From positions 1 through 35,957 of the forward strand of contig NW_027018355.1 of NCBI RefSeq assembly GCF_032854445.1: a stretch of DNA of 35,957 bases, in the 5' to 3' direction. This document shows, one piece after another, positions 9,075 to 19,034 of this stretch (position 1 is its first letter; the number at the start of each line of letters is the position of its first letter). This DNA comes from Liolophura sinensis. Its lineage: Eukaryota > Mollusca > Polyplacophora > Chitonida > Chitonidae. Below the pieces are notes generated by a model. That model saw only the letters and a list, made by a program, of their open reading frames with translations. It was not told the DNA's origin and did not search any database. The position numbers were made by a program, and so were the translations under genes.

Positions 9075-10988
9075 ATGGAGGAAAAAAGGAAAAGAAAGCC
9101 GAACTGGACAAACCACGAGTGTTTGAGCCTCGCCAATCATATGGCACAACACAAGGACATACTAAGGGACCAAGCTGGGAATGACCTCAGAAAAGAACGA
9201 AAAAAACTACATGGCAGTTGGTGACGGACAGGCTAAATGCCTCGTTCAAGGCCGTCAAGCGGTCACAAGAAGTGGAGAAAAAGTGGCACAATATTTTCTC
9301 CCAAACCGAATCGGAAATCTCGGCCTACAAGAAAGCGCAGTGTGCGACGGGTATGTGAACTTAAATTATTTTATGTAAAATATTTAATTGGAATAGTGTA
9401 ACGGTATTTAATATTTATAAGATTAGACCAAGTCTCGCTAAACTTTAGTGTTAGTAGTTATTTTGGGTATAATCAACTGTCGAAACTGCCATTGAAAACT
9501 AATTCAATTGTTTGTACCCGGAATTCGAGAGTTGTCGGCTCGATTATCTCTCAAAAAGGCAGCTAAACATTGACTAGAATTCAAACATTGTACTAAAACG
9601 AAAATTTGCACAGGGTATAATTAAATCCGTAGTTCTTACTTAAAGTTGAGGGTGTATGGAGTGTAGTGCACTGGAAAAAATAATATTGCAAATGATCAAA
9701 GTGAACGACACATTAAATTAGGGTGGTGAACTTGGCCTTTATTGACTAGATTTTTGTAAAGTGAGTGAAAGCAGTTCGTTTATTAAGCTTATGGTCGTGC
9801 GTTTCCTCCGGGCTCTCCCCGGTTTCCTTCGACCATAATGCTGGTCGCCGTCGTATAAGTGACATATTCTTGAGTACGGCGTAAAACACCAATGAAATAA
9901 ATAAAATAAATCAAAACAAATCACTTTCTGTATGTTACGTAAACAGTGATTTATGCATCATATTCACCCAGCAAACAGACCATTCAACCTGCCCCAAAAC
10001 TTTCACACTTTTATTTTCTCGTGTGTTCATGTTTCAGACTTTGACCCAGAGACCATCTATGCCTCATTGGCCTATTTGTATTATTTCTTTTATTTCTAAA
10101 GAACTCAGTGTCAACTTTCACTGAACTGAAAGTTCAAAATATTTTTCATATTAATTTTTTGCAAGTTGACTGGTAGTACATAATCGTTGCTTTGAAACAT
10201 AATCTTTATTTATAACCTATGGTCAAGATCATTGGTTGCATCATCAGCTGAGAGTCTAAAATGATTTGAGATCAAATACAATGAAAGATATTATTGTTTG
10301 GACATATACTATTTTATTTTACAGGTGGCGGACAATCACTAAAGTCATTAAGTGCTATAGCTGAGGTGGTGATGTCCATTTTAGGGGAGAACAATGTTTG
10401 TCCTGGAGGAGTTGGTGATGGCACAGATCCCACCTTAGTTCAACTTAATGAATCTCAGTAAGTAATTTTTCTTAAAATGCAATGTGCAATGATAAATTAA
10501 AATGAATGAGTAAATTTGATATTTATCAGCTTGTTTCAGATATATGTTGTGTTAAGCAAGTTTGAAAAGTTACTAAATCCTATTTTTGTTTTCTCCGAAT
10601 AATTGCTAAGTTTTATTCAACTTGAGTTGTATCTGTTATTTAAAAGTCCCACCAACGTAGGTTTCTTTAAAGGGCCAGTTAGAGTTGTATAACTGTATTC
10701 TTGATGTAGTATGTGTTGTATAAATGTATATGTCTACTTTTCAGCACTGACATGCCATGCTTTCCACCAGCATCTTTGCCCATCACATATTTGGTCGCTC
10801 GCCCTAGTACCAGTCAGGGAGAGGACCTCACCCACCTACAGGCTCTAGTGGAGGTATCCTCACCTGTCGCACCAGTGGTTTAGCATAAAGCACTTCCAAA
10901 CCCAAGCAAGGCCGAGATTATTCAGGACCTTAAGATCAAAAAACTTAACCTTGAAATGAAACTGCAAAAAAGAAATCAAGAAGAATAA
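9075..10988 (+). pseudogene. Harbinger Myb/SANT-like accessory protein, three exons, broken
   Basis: In Harbinger elements this protein binds the terminal DNA and helps the transposase enter the nucleus. Exon 1 (9075-9350) starts MEEKRKRKPNWTNHECLSLA, the N-terminal basic stretch and first tryptophan of a Myb/SANT-like domain; later EVEKKWHNIFSQTESEISAY gives the last helix. Exon 1 ends at a GTATGT donor. Exon 2 (10325-10457) starts after TTTTACAG and restores GGGQSLKSLS; it ends before GTAAGT. Exon 3 (10745-10988) follows TTTTCAG and ends in a charged helix, AEIIQDLKIKKLNLEMKLQK. All joins keep frame. Two defects: a one-base slip in the A7 run of exon 1 (about 9209-9215) and an in-frame TAG at 10881. 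The slip could be a sequencing error; the stop suggests decay. Intron 1 contains a SINE fragment. Confidence 0.75.
9791..9911 (+). mobile_element. 5'-truncated tRNA-SINE in intron 1 of the Myb-like gene
   Basis: It corresponds to the last 120 bp of the SINE at 6755-7014: ATGGTCGTGCG, CTCCCCGGTTTCC, GCCGTCGTATAAGTGA, TTGAGTACGGCGTAAAAC and an AATAAA-rich tail. The 5' truncation is typical of target-primed insertion. No clear target-site duplication was found. Confidence 0.8.
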
Positions 10989-12104
10989 ACTGAATAAAAA
11001 TATTGTGTCACATTTATTGCATTTCTTCCTCAGATCCTTGATGTTTGTGATAAAGGCATTTAGCATGTCTGTCACTACTTCCATGTAATATTTTTCTTTT
11101 CCAACTTGCCCATCAAAATGTACCTGTATTCAGCCAGGTTAGTCTGGTGAGTCTCTTTCACTTCAAGTTTGTTCAGTTTGGCTTTCTCATCTATATTATA
11201 TTAATTTAACATGCAATGAAGGGTATATTAATTTACCATGGGCTTATGGAATATATTTTTCATGTAAGGTACTAATGAATGTCGATAGGAAGCAACACAA
11301 CTCTTGAATTATTGGCCCTCTATACGTAAACAAATTTATATTTGAATAATTGATATTCAGATATCATTAGCATTTTTGAAGTATAAATGTACAGCTAAAA
11401 TACCGCAGAAGAAAATTGGCTGAGTCTTAGCCTTAAACTCTCTTGTCAAGATCATAGTGCTTCAGCTGTGAGGACATAAGTGTAAACCTGGATTCTGCCA
11501 TTTTCTTGCAGGTAATGCCTGACAAAAGTCAGTCAGTAACTTGTCACTAAGCTTTGGTGTCCTTGGATTACAACACTTCCAATCCTAGCATAAGTGAAAT
11601 AAGGACAGTACAATTTAGACCTGATATTAAAATGACTAAGAAAGAAATGGTGTCAGATATGCAATACAGTTTCAGAAAATGGATGTACTGACTGTGGAAC
11701 CTTCATTATGCACTGAAACTGCAGGAAGTACAGTCATCTAGTATTGACCAAACCCTGGTAATTAACATAAATTGAACAAGTGATGTGATCCAGTGTTACA
11801 TGCCCGGATATAAACTGGCTGCCATTACGCACCTGGGATATCTTGAAGCAGTGCGTAAAACAGGCAGTGGAATCAAATTCAAGCATATTCCATTGCTCAC
11901 ATTTAGTAAACGTAACATTTTTTCTTTTAGTAAAGTATGAACTGTTAAGTTCATTTATTCACAAAAAATGATAGAGCACTTACATATTTATTCGACTGGA
12001 AGTGTACAGGAATAACAGTTTAATTTGAACTAATTTTGAGGCTTATTTTGAACACAATGCTGTTTTCACAAAGAACATACAGCATATAAGATCGAGTAAA
12101 AGAT
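10989..12104. other. Harbinger interior without recognised genes
   Basis: AT-rich sequence downstream of the Myb-like gene, up to the tail of LINE copy C. It starts with AATAAA words (10984-10999) that could serve as a polyadenylation signal. No further exon is supported. Confidence 0.5.
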
Positions 12105-12118
12105 TGAATGAATGAATG

Positions 12119-12364
12119 ATTATGGCTTAACGCTACATCGGCAATATTTCAGCCATATCGTGGCGAGAACAAGGTGAAAACGCGAGACGGTTAAGGTTTT
12201 TGATATGACAATATGAACATCAAAAGCAAAACGAAAAGCACAGACATGTTTAAAATCGTATAAAAGAAAAATAAGAGTTAAAACTCGAAAACCAGGATTA
12301 TAGTACATGTATAAATCTATATGTATATAACTATTTACCTATGGGCATTTATGACAATTAAAAT
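12119..12364 (-). other. 3' UTR of LINE copy C
   Basis: Read on minus: a short leader after the ORF2 stop, then CCTGGTTTTCGAGTTTTAAC, ACGATATGGCTGAAATATTG and GCGTTAAGCC before the ATTC repeat. Copy D has the same order at 25690-25896, identifying it as the real 3' UTR of the family. An open frame here (12120-12308) is incidental. Confidence 0.7.
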
Positions 12365-12673
12365 TTATATTTTATGATATAGGCCAATGACCTTCAAATA
12401 ATTAATGACAACATCGCCAGCGATGCTGTCATATATAGAGTTGACTGTGTAGAACCTTTGCCTAACATGGGCAAAGTCTACACAGTCAACCAAGATATGT
12501 TTGATGCCATATTGCGCATCACATCCAACACACTCGCGAGCATTGCTGCCATCTAAGATGAAATTGTGTGTCAGATGAGAATGCCCAATACGACACCTGG
12601 TTAAAACTACTTGGTCTCTGCGAGACATTTGACAAGTATAGGCATTGTGGCCAATGACAGGATAAATGGCATG

Positions 12674-12685
12674 CAGTTTATTGTG
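12674..12685. repeat. Left target-site duplication of the SINE in LINE copy C
   Basis: CAGTTTATTGTG, repeated exactly at 13012-13023. Within the LINE it encodes part of the ORF2 C-terminal region once the insert is removed. Confidence 0.9.
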
Positions 12686-13011
12686 AGTGAGTGAATGAGT
12701 GCTTGGGGTTTAACGTCGTACTCAACAATTTTTCAGTCATATGACGACGAAGGAATCCTTAGGGTGCATGTACGTGTAATGTGCCTCCTTGTTGCAGGAC
12801 GGATTTCCACCGCTCTTTTATTTAGTGCTCCTTCACTGAGACGACTTACCGAAGGCAAGTAAGCCGCCCCGCCCGAGCCATTATACTGATACGGGTCAAC
12901 CGGTCGTTGCATTATCCCCTTCATGCTGAACGCCAAGCGAGGAAGTTACAACTTCCTCTTTTAAAGTCTTAGGTGTGACTCGACCCAGGACTGATCCTGG
13001 ATCTACCGGTC
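12686..13011 (-). mobile_element. Second SINE-type repeat, inserted in LINE copy C
   Basis: A 326-bp insertion flanked by a perfect 12-bp duplication (12674-12685 and 13012-13023). Read on minus it begins GGACCGGTAGATCC (first base shared with the flank) and ends GTTGAGTACGACGTTAAACC followed by CACTCATTCACTCACTC. The end resembles the LINE tail and the tRNA-SINE tail, which sets the orientation. I recognise no A or B box in its head, so its promoter origin is unknown. The 67-codon open frame inside it (12936-12733) is probably fortuitous. Confidence 0.85.
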
Positions 13012-13023
13012 CAGTTTATTGTG
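13012..13023. repeat. Right target-site duplication of the SINE in LINE copy C
   Basis: CAGTTTATTGTG, identical to 12674-12685. Confidence 0.9.
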
Positions 13024-14736
13024 GATCTGCAAGTCCCATTCCCATTGCGAAAGGCGACAAATATATTTAAGACTATTAGACTCCAAGTCAGTATAAGGGA
13101 TTTTAACCAGAGATACAGGTTTATATGGTGCAGCTTTGGCCTCCCTGTCCACGACTGTGTTTCCATAGACTTGGTCTATCATTAATCATCCGTTCCATAG
13201 TCTTACAGACGCAACTGGTAAGAGCTATGGGACGGTAATTATTTGGATCAGTATGATCCTTACCCGGTTTAGGGACAAGGATAATACACGCTTCCCTCCA
13301 CGACGGTGGAAAATTACCAAATATCATTAACCAAGTCCAAGAGAGTCTCCAGTGGCTCAGCTGTTAAATGGTTCAGAAACTTATATATTATCTGGGCCGC
13401 ATGCAGTATCATGTGCCTTTTTTTAATGCAGTTTTAAGTTCCTCGATATTAAAAGGACGATTATAATTTTCTAAATTTTTAGAAGAAAAGGGTAATTTAA
13501 TTCTCTCCTTCTGGTTTCTAATATGTTGGAATTTGTTAGTATAGTTCTCAGAAGAAGATTTCTTGGAAATTTTCTAATTTATTTGCTATATCGGGTGGAG
13601 AAGTTAATATATTATCTCCATCTTTTAAATGCTGGACTTTTGCTTGAGTATTTTTGCCCTTAAGTTTCTGAACCATGTTCCAGACCTTACGCATGGGTGT
13701 TTTTGACGTAATGCCCAAAACAAAGTTCCGCCAACAAGATCGTGTCTTTGGACTTGAGTAATCGACGAGCCTTAGCTCTAAAATTACGAACCTGGTTTAA
13801 ATTATTATCAGTAGGACAATGATTAAATCTGCGTTCAGCCTTTTTACGGTCCTTTATAGCTTTACGACAGTCATTGTCGTACCAGGGTTTACTTTTGCAT
13901 TTGGGATTTCTTGAGGTCTGAGAGATAGTTCTTTCAGCGGCTTCTAAAACAAGCTGATTAAATTTTAACATAGAATCATTTGCTGCATTGCGAGTCTCTG
14001 ATTTGATATCAGCCTCACAAAACATCTCAAATGCGATCCAATCTGCTTTATCGAATTTCCACCTAGCTAAACGTTCTAAGGAATTAGAAGTGATATGTTC
14101 TAGGATTATAGCAAAATGGTCACTACCACAAAGATCGTCATGCACCTTCCAAGAAAAATCCGGGAAAAATGATGGATCTGTGATAGTGAGATCGACAGCA
14201 GAATAAGTGCCATTGCCAGGATGTAAATAAGTGTTAGAATCAACATTGAAATAACAAATTTCTTCATTAGATAAGAAGTTTTCTACTATCTCGCCCTTAT
14301 CATTTATGTGTTACTGCCCCATAGGGGGTTATCGGAATTAAAATCTCCCATAAGTATAAAGGTTTTGGCAACTGTTGTTTTAAATTATGTAACTGCAAAG
14401 CTGACAAAGAAATGTTTGGGGAATATACACTGAACATAATGCGATTGTTTCACATAATAAAACACGAACAGCCACAGCCTGAAGCTCTGTATCCAGAGCA
14501 ACAGGGCTGTGAATAATATTGTTATTGACGAAGATAGAAGAGCCGCCTGTAGCTCGCTCTTCATTTGAGTACGTACTATATAATGAGTAATTTTTAAGAG
14601 TTATTTTGTCTTTGTCAGATGTCTTCATGGGAGTTTCCTGAAGACAGAGGGCAATAGGATTTAATGATTGGACAAGCTGTGTTATTTCAATAAAATTTAC
14701 CTTCAGGCCTCGACAATTCCACTGTATAATTTTCGC

Positions 14737-14741
14737 CATTA
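14737..14741 (-). promoter_or_regulatory. UAAUG stop-start overlap between ORF1 and ORF2, copy C
   Basis: On minus, TAATG: ORF1 ends RLPP then TAA, and ORF2 starts at the overlapping ATG (MAKIIQW). CCTCCATAATGG is the shared context. Confidence 0.8.
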
Positions 14742-16159
14742 TGGAGGGAGACGTATAGGAGATTTTGCTTTATGTTTGGACCTTTCGTGGAATATACACT
14801 GAACATAATGCGATTGTTTCACATAATAAAACACGAACAGCCACAGCCTGAAGCTCTGTATCCAGAGCAACAGGGCTGTGAATATATCGTGAATCTCCTT
14901 TCGTGGAGATCGGCTGGAAGATCTCCCTGGTGCGGGTGATATATCCATCACATCCGCATCTGATGTTGAAGGACCAACGTCCCCCAACGATCGAAACTTA
15001 TTAAGAGTTTGGATAGGATCTTTAGTGGCCTTAGAGGGACGCGCTGTCGGGCCACCAGGTTTATTAGTTATTTTATTATTATTTTGAGATTGACTTTTGC
15101 ACTTATTTTTGTCAGTTTTACGGCAATTGGGCTCAGCTGGTTTACCAGGGTGTTCTATGCTATTTACTTTATTTATTTGTTCTTTTGAAGGAGTTTGAGT
15201 TCAGGAAGAACTAAATGAAGGTTGAGACGGAAGTTGCACAGAAACATAACTAGGTTTGTCGTTTCCAATGAGCCAAAGAGGTTTGAGTAGCAACAGTTGC
15301 TACTCTCTTGACCACATTGGCAAACGAAGTAGGTAGAGAAGTATTAGATAATGAGGCTAATTTCCGGGCGTCCTGATAGGAGATATTGTTTTTAATTTTC
15401 AAGTTGATAATTTGCTTTTCCTTAACGAAAAGCGGACAGTCTCTTGAGGAGGCCATGTGATCATGCCCATCATGCCCTTCAATGCCGCATTTCAAGCAAG
15501 TGAGTTTGTTCTTACATTGTCCTTTGCCATTACCAAATCTTTGGCAATTAAAACAATTGGCAATTGGGAATATATAAATTCACATTAACCCTATACGGGC
15601 CAACGTGGATATGAGACGGAAGGGAGGTTGTGTTAAAGGTCAGCAGGTAAGTATTAAGTTTAAGGATGTTACCAGATTTCTACATAACGAAGCGTTTTAC
15701 TCTGGTAACACCCTGTGAATTTAGTTCTTGGCAAATTTCTTCCTCAGTCAGGTCAGTTATATCACTATCCCTGTCACGAATGATTCGCTGACAGCTGTTC
15801 AGGGAATGGTGAGGGGGCGTGAAAACAGATATATCAGATATTTTATTTAAATATGTTTTTTGATTGTTGTTACCGGAAACATTCAATGGGAATGTCTCCG
15901 GATCTAAGTTTTTTGGAACGGTTTTTAGAGTCTCAGCTGCGACCCGAAGAGCCCTTTGCAGAACAAACGGATGAATTTTTGAAGCCGGATTTTGTTCACT
16001 CTTAGTTGAGAGAACAATGAAAGCCGGCCAACTGCTCTGTTCATTATCCAGTGAGTCAGACAACTTTCTCTTTTTATCAGCACTTGAAGACGAAGTCGGC
16101 TGAGAGGAAGATCTATTAGATATATTCGGAATATTTGAAATAAGTTTTACGGTAGACAT
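14739..16159 (-). pseudogene. LINE copy C ORF1 (gag-like, zinc knuckle), broken
   Basis: This is the best preserved ORF1 in the window. It starts at 16159 (MSTVKLISNIPNISNRSSSQ), is Ser-rich at first and continues open for 159 codons, ending GVTRVKRFVM. After frameshifts a zinc-knuckle region appears (about 15550-15430): FNCQRFGNGKGQC, then LKCGIEGHDGHDHMASSRDC, a CCHC pattern typical of LINE gag proteins. NIS-YQDARKL and a Ser/Thr-rich stretch follow, then the basic end SRSPRKE. Near the end, 14792-14896 is a foreign ~105-bp insertion copied from ORF2, which replaces a short junction before RSKHKAKSPIRLPP. Upstream, 16160-16745 is 5' UTR. Confidence 0.8.
14789..14884 (-). repeat. 96-bp segment of ORF2 duplicated into ORF1 of copy C
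   Basis: This stretch is a near-identical, same-orientation copy of 14420-14515, which lies in the ORF2 endonuclease region about 370 bp away. It is bracketed by CCTTTCGTGGA at 14781-14791 and 14897-14907, an apparent 11-bp target duplication. Confidence 0.85.
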
Positions 16160-17104
16160 GACATATAAATATAAATTTCACTCCATATGTTCCCCACCCA
16201 CCACGGAATGCCAACAAGGGCGATGCCTGAACCTGGGAAAACCCAGGAGGAAAGACACCAAGGATTCCAGATGAGGTATACTCAAACAGATTGATTTATA
16301 CCAAAAGTTAAATTCAATCTACTCGATTGATCCATGAGCCACCGCCTCAAAGCGTAGTCCCACAAACGATATTTCAGAAATAACATTTGTTCGCTAAATA
16401 ATGTGCTGTTATAAAGGCAATTGGGACCACGCAGACGCAAGACATGACCAAGCCGATCGATCGAACCGAGCCCATCCGACCTCCCGGCTCTCTCCAAATA
16501 AGGGCCAAAGTGACGTGTTGGGCGTAAGGATCTCGAAAGACCAACACGCCCTCGGCCACCAGGATCCCGTCCTCGTAGGTTACGGGACGCAACCCACGGC
16601 AAACAGGTCGCTCCCCAGTTGCCGCTCACACAACCGAGAAGATGTGAGCCTATTATATTTACCGGGCTCACACAAAAGAGCTCTAGGTTAGTCCACTCTT
16701 ACGACAAGCTTGCCTAGAGGGCTGAGGTCCTAGTCTTATCGCCCCGGAAACCCCATGGGGGTGAGTGAAAGAGGGAGAAGTCACAGTCAACTGGCCGATC
16801 AGTCAATAATAAATTAAAAAATGTGTTTCGGCAAATTGCTGTCTGTATCGAACGCCTTCAACACTGGCATCTGCGGCAATGACACCATCCCCCTTGTTGA
16901 TCAACTCCATTATTTTCATCTTCCTTTTCATTACCTGGAAGAAGTATTTGTCTCAATTTGCAGATATTATGCAGAACGGCGGATGTCAAGATTATTTGGC
17001 AGGCTGTGTCTGGTGACATCCTTATTTCTCCATGGTATACGTGAAATCTTCTCTTCAACTGGCCTATACCCCTTACAACTACACTACATGTCAGTTTGTG
17101 GGAC

Positions 17105-17475
17105 CTAAAATGTAACTTAGTGAGCAAATTATTTTATCCAGAGTTTAAAAAAAATTTGCAAAAATATGAATTTCCACAAGTGAAATTCGATCTCAGAATA
17201 TCAGCATTATGAGAATGTCCAACTTAATCACTATACCAGTTATCCACGTGTTGAGAAAGGATTTAAGTCTTCATCAAATTTTTGCGATGACCTCTTATAA
17301 TGTTTACATTTCAGTACATCTTTATAAAAACTCAAGTGTTTGAAATGAGGATATATTTTTCCAAAAAAAAAATCCCATCAATTACCAAGTACAGAAAAGT
17401 ATGTGCCGCCAATGAATATCAAGGGAAACAACTCAATGTTCGCGATACAAACTCAGTTAGGTGATATTTTAATAC
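17105..17475 (-). other. Intron of the HARBI1-like pseudogene
   Basis: 371 bp, beginning GTATTA and ending ACATTTTAG on the minus strand. Removing it joins TAC AAC AG to G TCC CAC AAA, restoring the family sequence YNR(S/A)HKLT. Confidence 0.65.
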
Positions 17476-17610
17476 CTGTTGTAATTTGTTTGAGGGCCGG
17501 GTTGTGGCCTGAGGAAAGGGGTAAGAAGCCAGCGTTTAGATGGGTACCCGCTCTGTCCGATCAGATGAGTGTGAATGGCTGCGTGGTGGTTTTCAAAAAG
17601 CACCACACAC

Positions 17611-17674
17611 GAGAATGTTGTACTTGGCATCCACAACAATTTGAGAATGTTGTACTTCGCATCCACAAAAATTT
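17611..17674. repeat. 32-bp tandem duplication in the HARBI1-like pseudogene
   Basis: GAGAATGTTGTACTT begins at 17611 and again at 17643, with CATCCACAA following in both. As 32 is not a multiple of three, it shifts the transposase frame. Confidence 0.75.
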
Positions 17675-18130
17675 GAACGTTAATACTGTGGTAATGGCGG
17701 CGATTAACAAATTCGTTTTCATATGTGCTAGGAGCGGTGATTTCTACCTGTGTCCCATCAATAGCCCCAACAATGCCTGGAAATTGAGCAGCAGCGTAGA
17801 ACGCTGTTTTTCTCGGATTTCGCGAGCTGTCAGGGGAAAACGAATGAAATGAGCAATTAGCCGATTTGAAGACAGACTTCTAACGGTAGCTGTTAGGGTT
17901 AGGCCCTTCCATGTCATCACCACTGCATGGCTGCATTTTCCCAGTTGCCCCCAAAAAAACGAAGAGTAAACAACACTTTCTGCATTGGAGTAAGTGCACA
18001 GTTTCTATTCGATCCACTTACAACGTCATCCCTAACTAGTGATTTGATATACTGAATTCCTGCAACATCCAGACGAAACCCTGTCTATCATTATATTCGT
18101 TCAAACAATCACTTCTTTCCTAAAAGTGGC

Positions 18131-19007
18131 GTCAACTTGGTTGAGCGGCCGCAATCTTGTTGTTGTTTAAGAAATACTTAAGAATTTAACAAAAAGATAA
18201 AAATGGTCATGGATGTAGGATTAACAAGACTGCCCGTGATCCTGTTACTCAAGTGCTCACCCTTATTTTAAATATAACTCTGAAGGCTATCTGTACAACA
18301 TCAGAAGACAACAGTTGTACTGGGCTTCTGAGCTACCAAATCACCGGAAAGCGTGGTAGCCATAAGCATAAGCGCTGCCGTATACCAGCTGTATAAAACA
18401 AACAAAACAAACTGTAAGCGATAATACAGTGTACCTGAAATTACGCTCCGTCGCCAGACAATACATTCACAAAACTTTGTGTCTATTCTACTGTTAACAT
18501 TTCAGTTGCTGAGTATAGTATAACATGTAATTAGCTGTTTACAAACTACTTTTACGAAATCTGATCACCCGTTGACTGCCATCTTCGTAATATGCCAACG
18601 CTAAAACAACAACGACATTCTGTAGAATCTGTTCAATCAACACTTACGGTCAATCTAGGTTTACTTACAAAATTTCTTGACAGCCTTGTGATGTTGCAAA
18701 TTACATGTATATCAGATGACGTCCGTCAAATACGGCCCAAAACTGTGATCGCAACAAGAACAATAAGCCCGTCCGTGTGTATAGCATGCATGTGTTACTG
18801 CACCATGCTCGATTCTTCGGTAACCTTCAAAATCTTAACCCTATAAAACTGACGGACCGGAAACATTCAATACAAATTCTACAATGGGCACACTTAGAAT
18901 TTAAGAATTTCTTAACAGTTATGTTTTTTATGAATGGCACATAAGTATTTTTTTTAGCAATTTAAGGATTTTTAAGTGGGTTTAAGAATTTTTAGCATGA
19001 AGAAATG
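18131..19007. other. Harbinger interior upstream of the transposase
   Basis: AT-rich DNA between the transposase start and the right terminus. It should contain the transposase promoter, but I identify no motif. The 84-codon plus-strand frame (18592-18846) has no recognisable domain. Confidence 0.45.
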
Positions 19008-19034
19008 CTTAAGAATCTTTATGAATACAGGTCT
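19008..19034 (-). repeat. Harbinger right terminal inverted repeat
   Basis: Complement begins AGACCTGTATTCATAAAG and continues ATTCTTAAG, pairing with 8808-8835. Confidence 0.75.

Larger units (their letters stand above)
12365..14739 (-). pseudogene. LINE copy C ORF2 (endonuclease-RT-RNase H), broken
   Basis: The start is at 14739 (MAKIIQWNCRGLKVNFIEIT). The APE endonuclease retains QWNCRG (residue 5 onward), QET (about residue 36) and, after frame loss near 14380, the GSDHFAI block (about 14120). A linker rich in charged residues follows (WYDNDCRKAIKDRKKAE). The RT begins at 13327 (FPPSWREACIILVPKPGKDH) and stops at about 13170, where the sequence jumps to the post-RNase H tail (SLVKIPYTDLESNSLKY, about 13100). 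The fingers and palm, including YVDD, and RNase H are therefore missing. The C-terminal cysteine-rich tail resumes after the SINE (12628-12365, CVGCDAQYGIKHILVDCVDF). Confidence 0.8.
12105..16790 (-). mobile_element. LINE copy C, with 5' UTR and 3' tail, internally deleted
   Basis: Minus-strand LINE running from a 5' UTR near 16740-16790 through ORF1 (16159-14739) and ORF2 (14739-12365) to a 3' UTR (12364-12119) that ends in GCGTTAAGCCATAATCATTC and an ATTC repeat at about 12105. It lies inside the Harbinger transposon, just downstream of the HARBI1-like stop. The RT core and most of RNase H are deleted near 13170. A SINE interrupts the C-terminal part of ORF2. The exact 5' boundary is uncertain (16745-16800) and no target-site duplication of the LINE was identified. 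Confidence 0.85.
16803..18130 (-). pseudogene. HARBI1-like Harbinger transposase, one intron, broken
   Basis: A DDE transposase that would cut and join the Harbinger ends. Read on minus from about 18130: FRLDVAGIQYIKSLVRDDVV and LTPMQKVLFTLRFFGGNWEN (N-terminal helix-turn-helix region), then AQFPGIVGAIDGTQVEITAP with the first catalytic Asp (about 17770) and YENEFVNRRHYSINVQ. The second Asp is lost: LIGQSGYPSKRWLLTPF has Gln where GDSGYP is usual (about 17565). Exon 1 ends at 17476 (AACAG before GTATT) and exon 2 resumes at 17104 after TTTTAG, giving YNR-SHKLT in frame. The third catalytic Glu reads Val in VVVRGIGQLKRRF. RMSPDTACQIILTSAVLHNI follows. A 32-bp tandem duplication (17611-17674) and other slips break the frame. 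The stop TGA is at 16803-16805. Confidence 0.8.
8808..19034 (+). mobile_element. PIF/Harbinger DNA transposon, decayed and interrupted
   Basis: The element is bounded by matching inverted ends: GGGCCCGTATTCATAAAAG... at 8808 and the complement of AGACCTGTATTCATAAAG... at 19034, followed on both sides by AT-rich subterminal DNA with repeated TTCTTAAG-like words. Between them lie the two genes diagnostic of Harbinger elements: a Myb/SANT-like protein gene (plus, 9075-10988) and a HARBI1-like DDE transposase (minus, 16803-18130), in convergent order. A SINE sits in the first Myb intron, and LINE copy C (about 12105-16790) sits between the two genes. Without the inserts the element is about 5.4 kb, a plausible length. 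A 3-bp target duplication could not be established because the outermost bases have diverged. The two ends could instead belong to separate small elements, but the gene content argues against that. Confidence 0.75.

Noticed and set aside
16282-16691. Overlapping open frames of 129 (minus) and 96 (plus) codons
   Set aside because: They lie in the GC-rich 5' UTR of LINE copy C; copy B at 1320-1870 has the same sequence but does not keep these frames open.
17403-17852. 149-codon plus-strand open frame
   Set aside because: It is antisense to the HARBI1-like pseudogene, whose motifs (AIDGT, SGYPSKRWLLTP) read on the minus strand.
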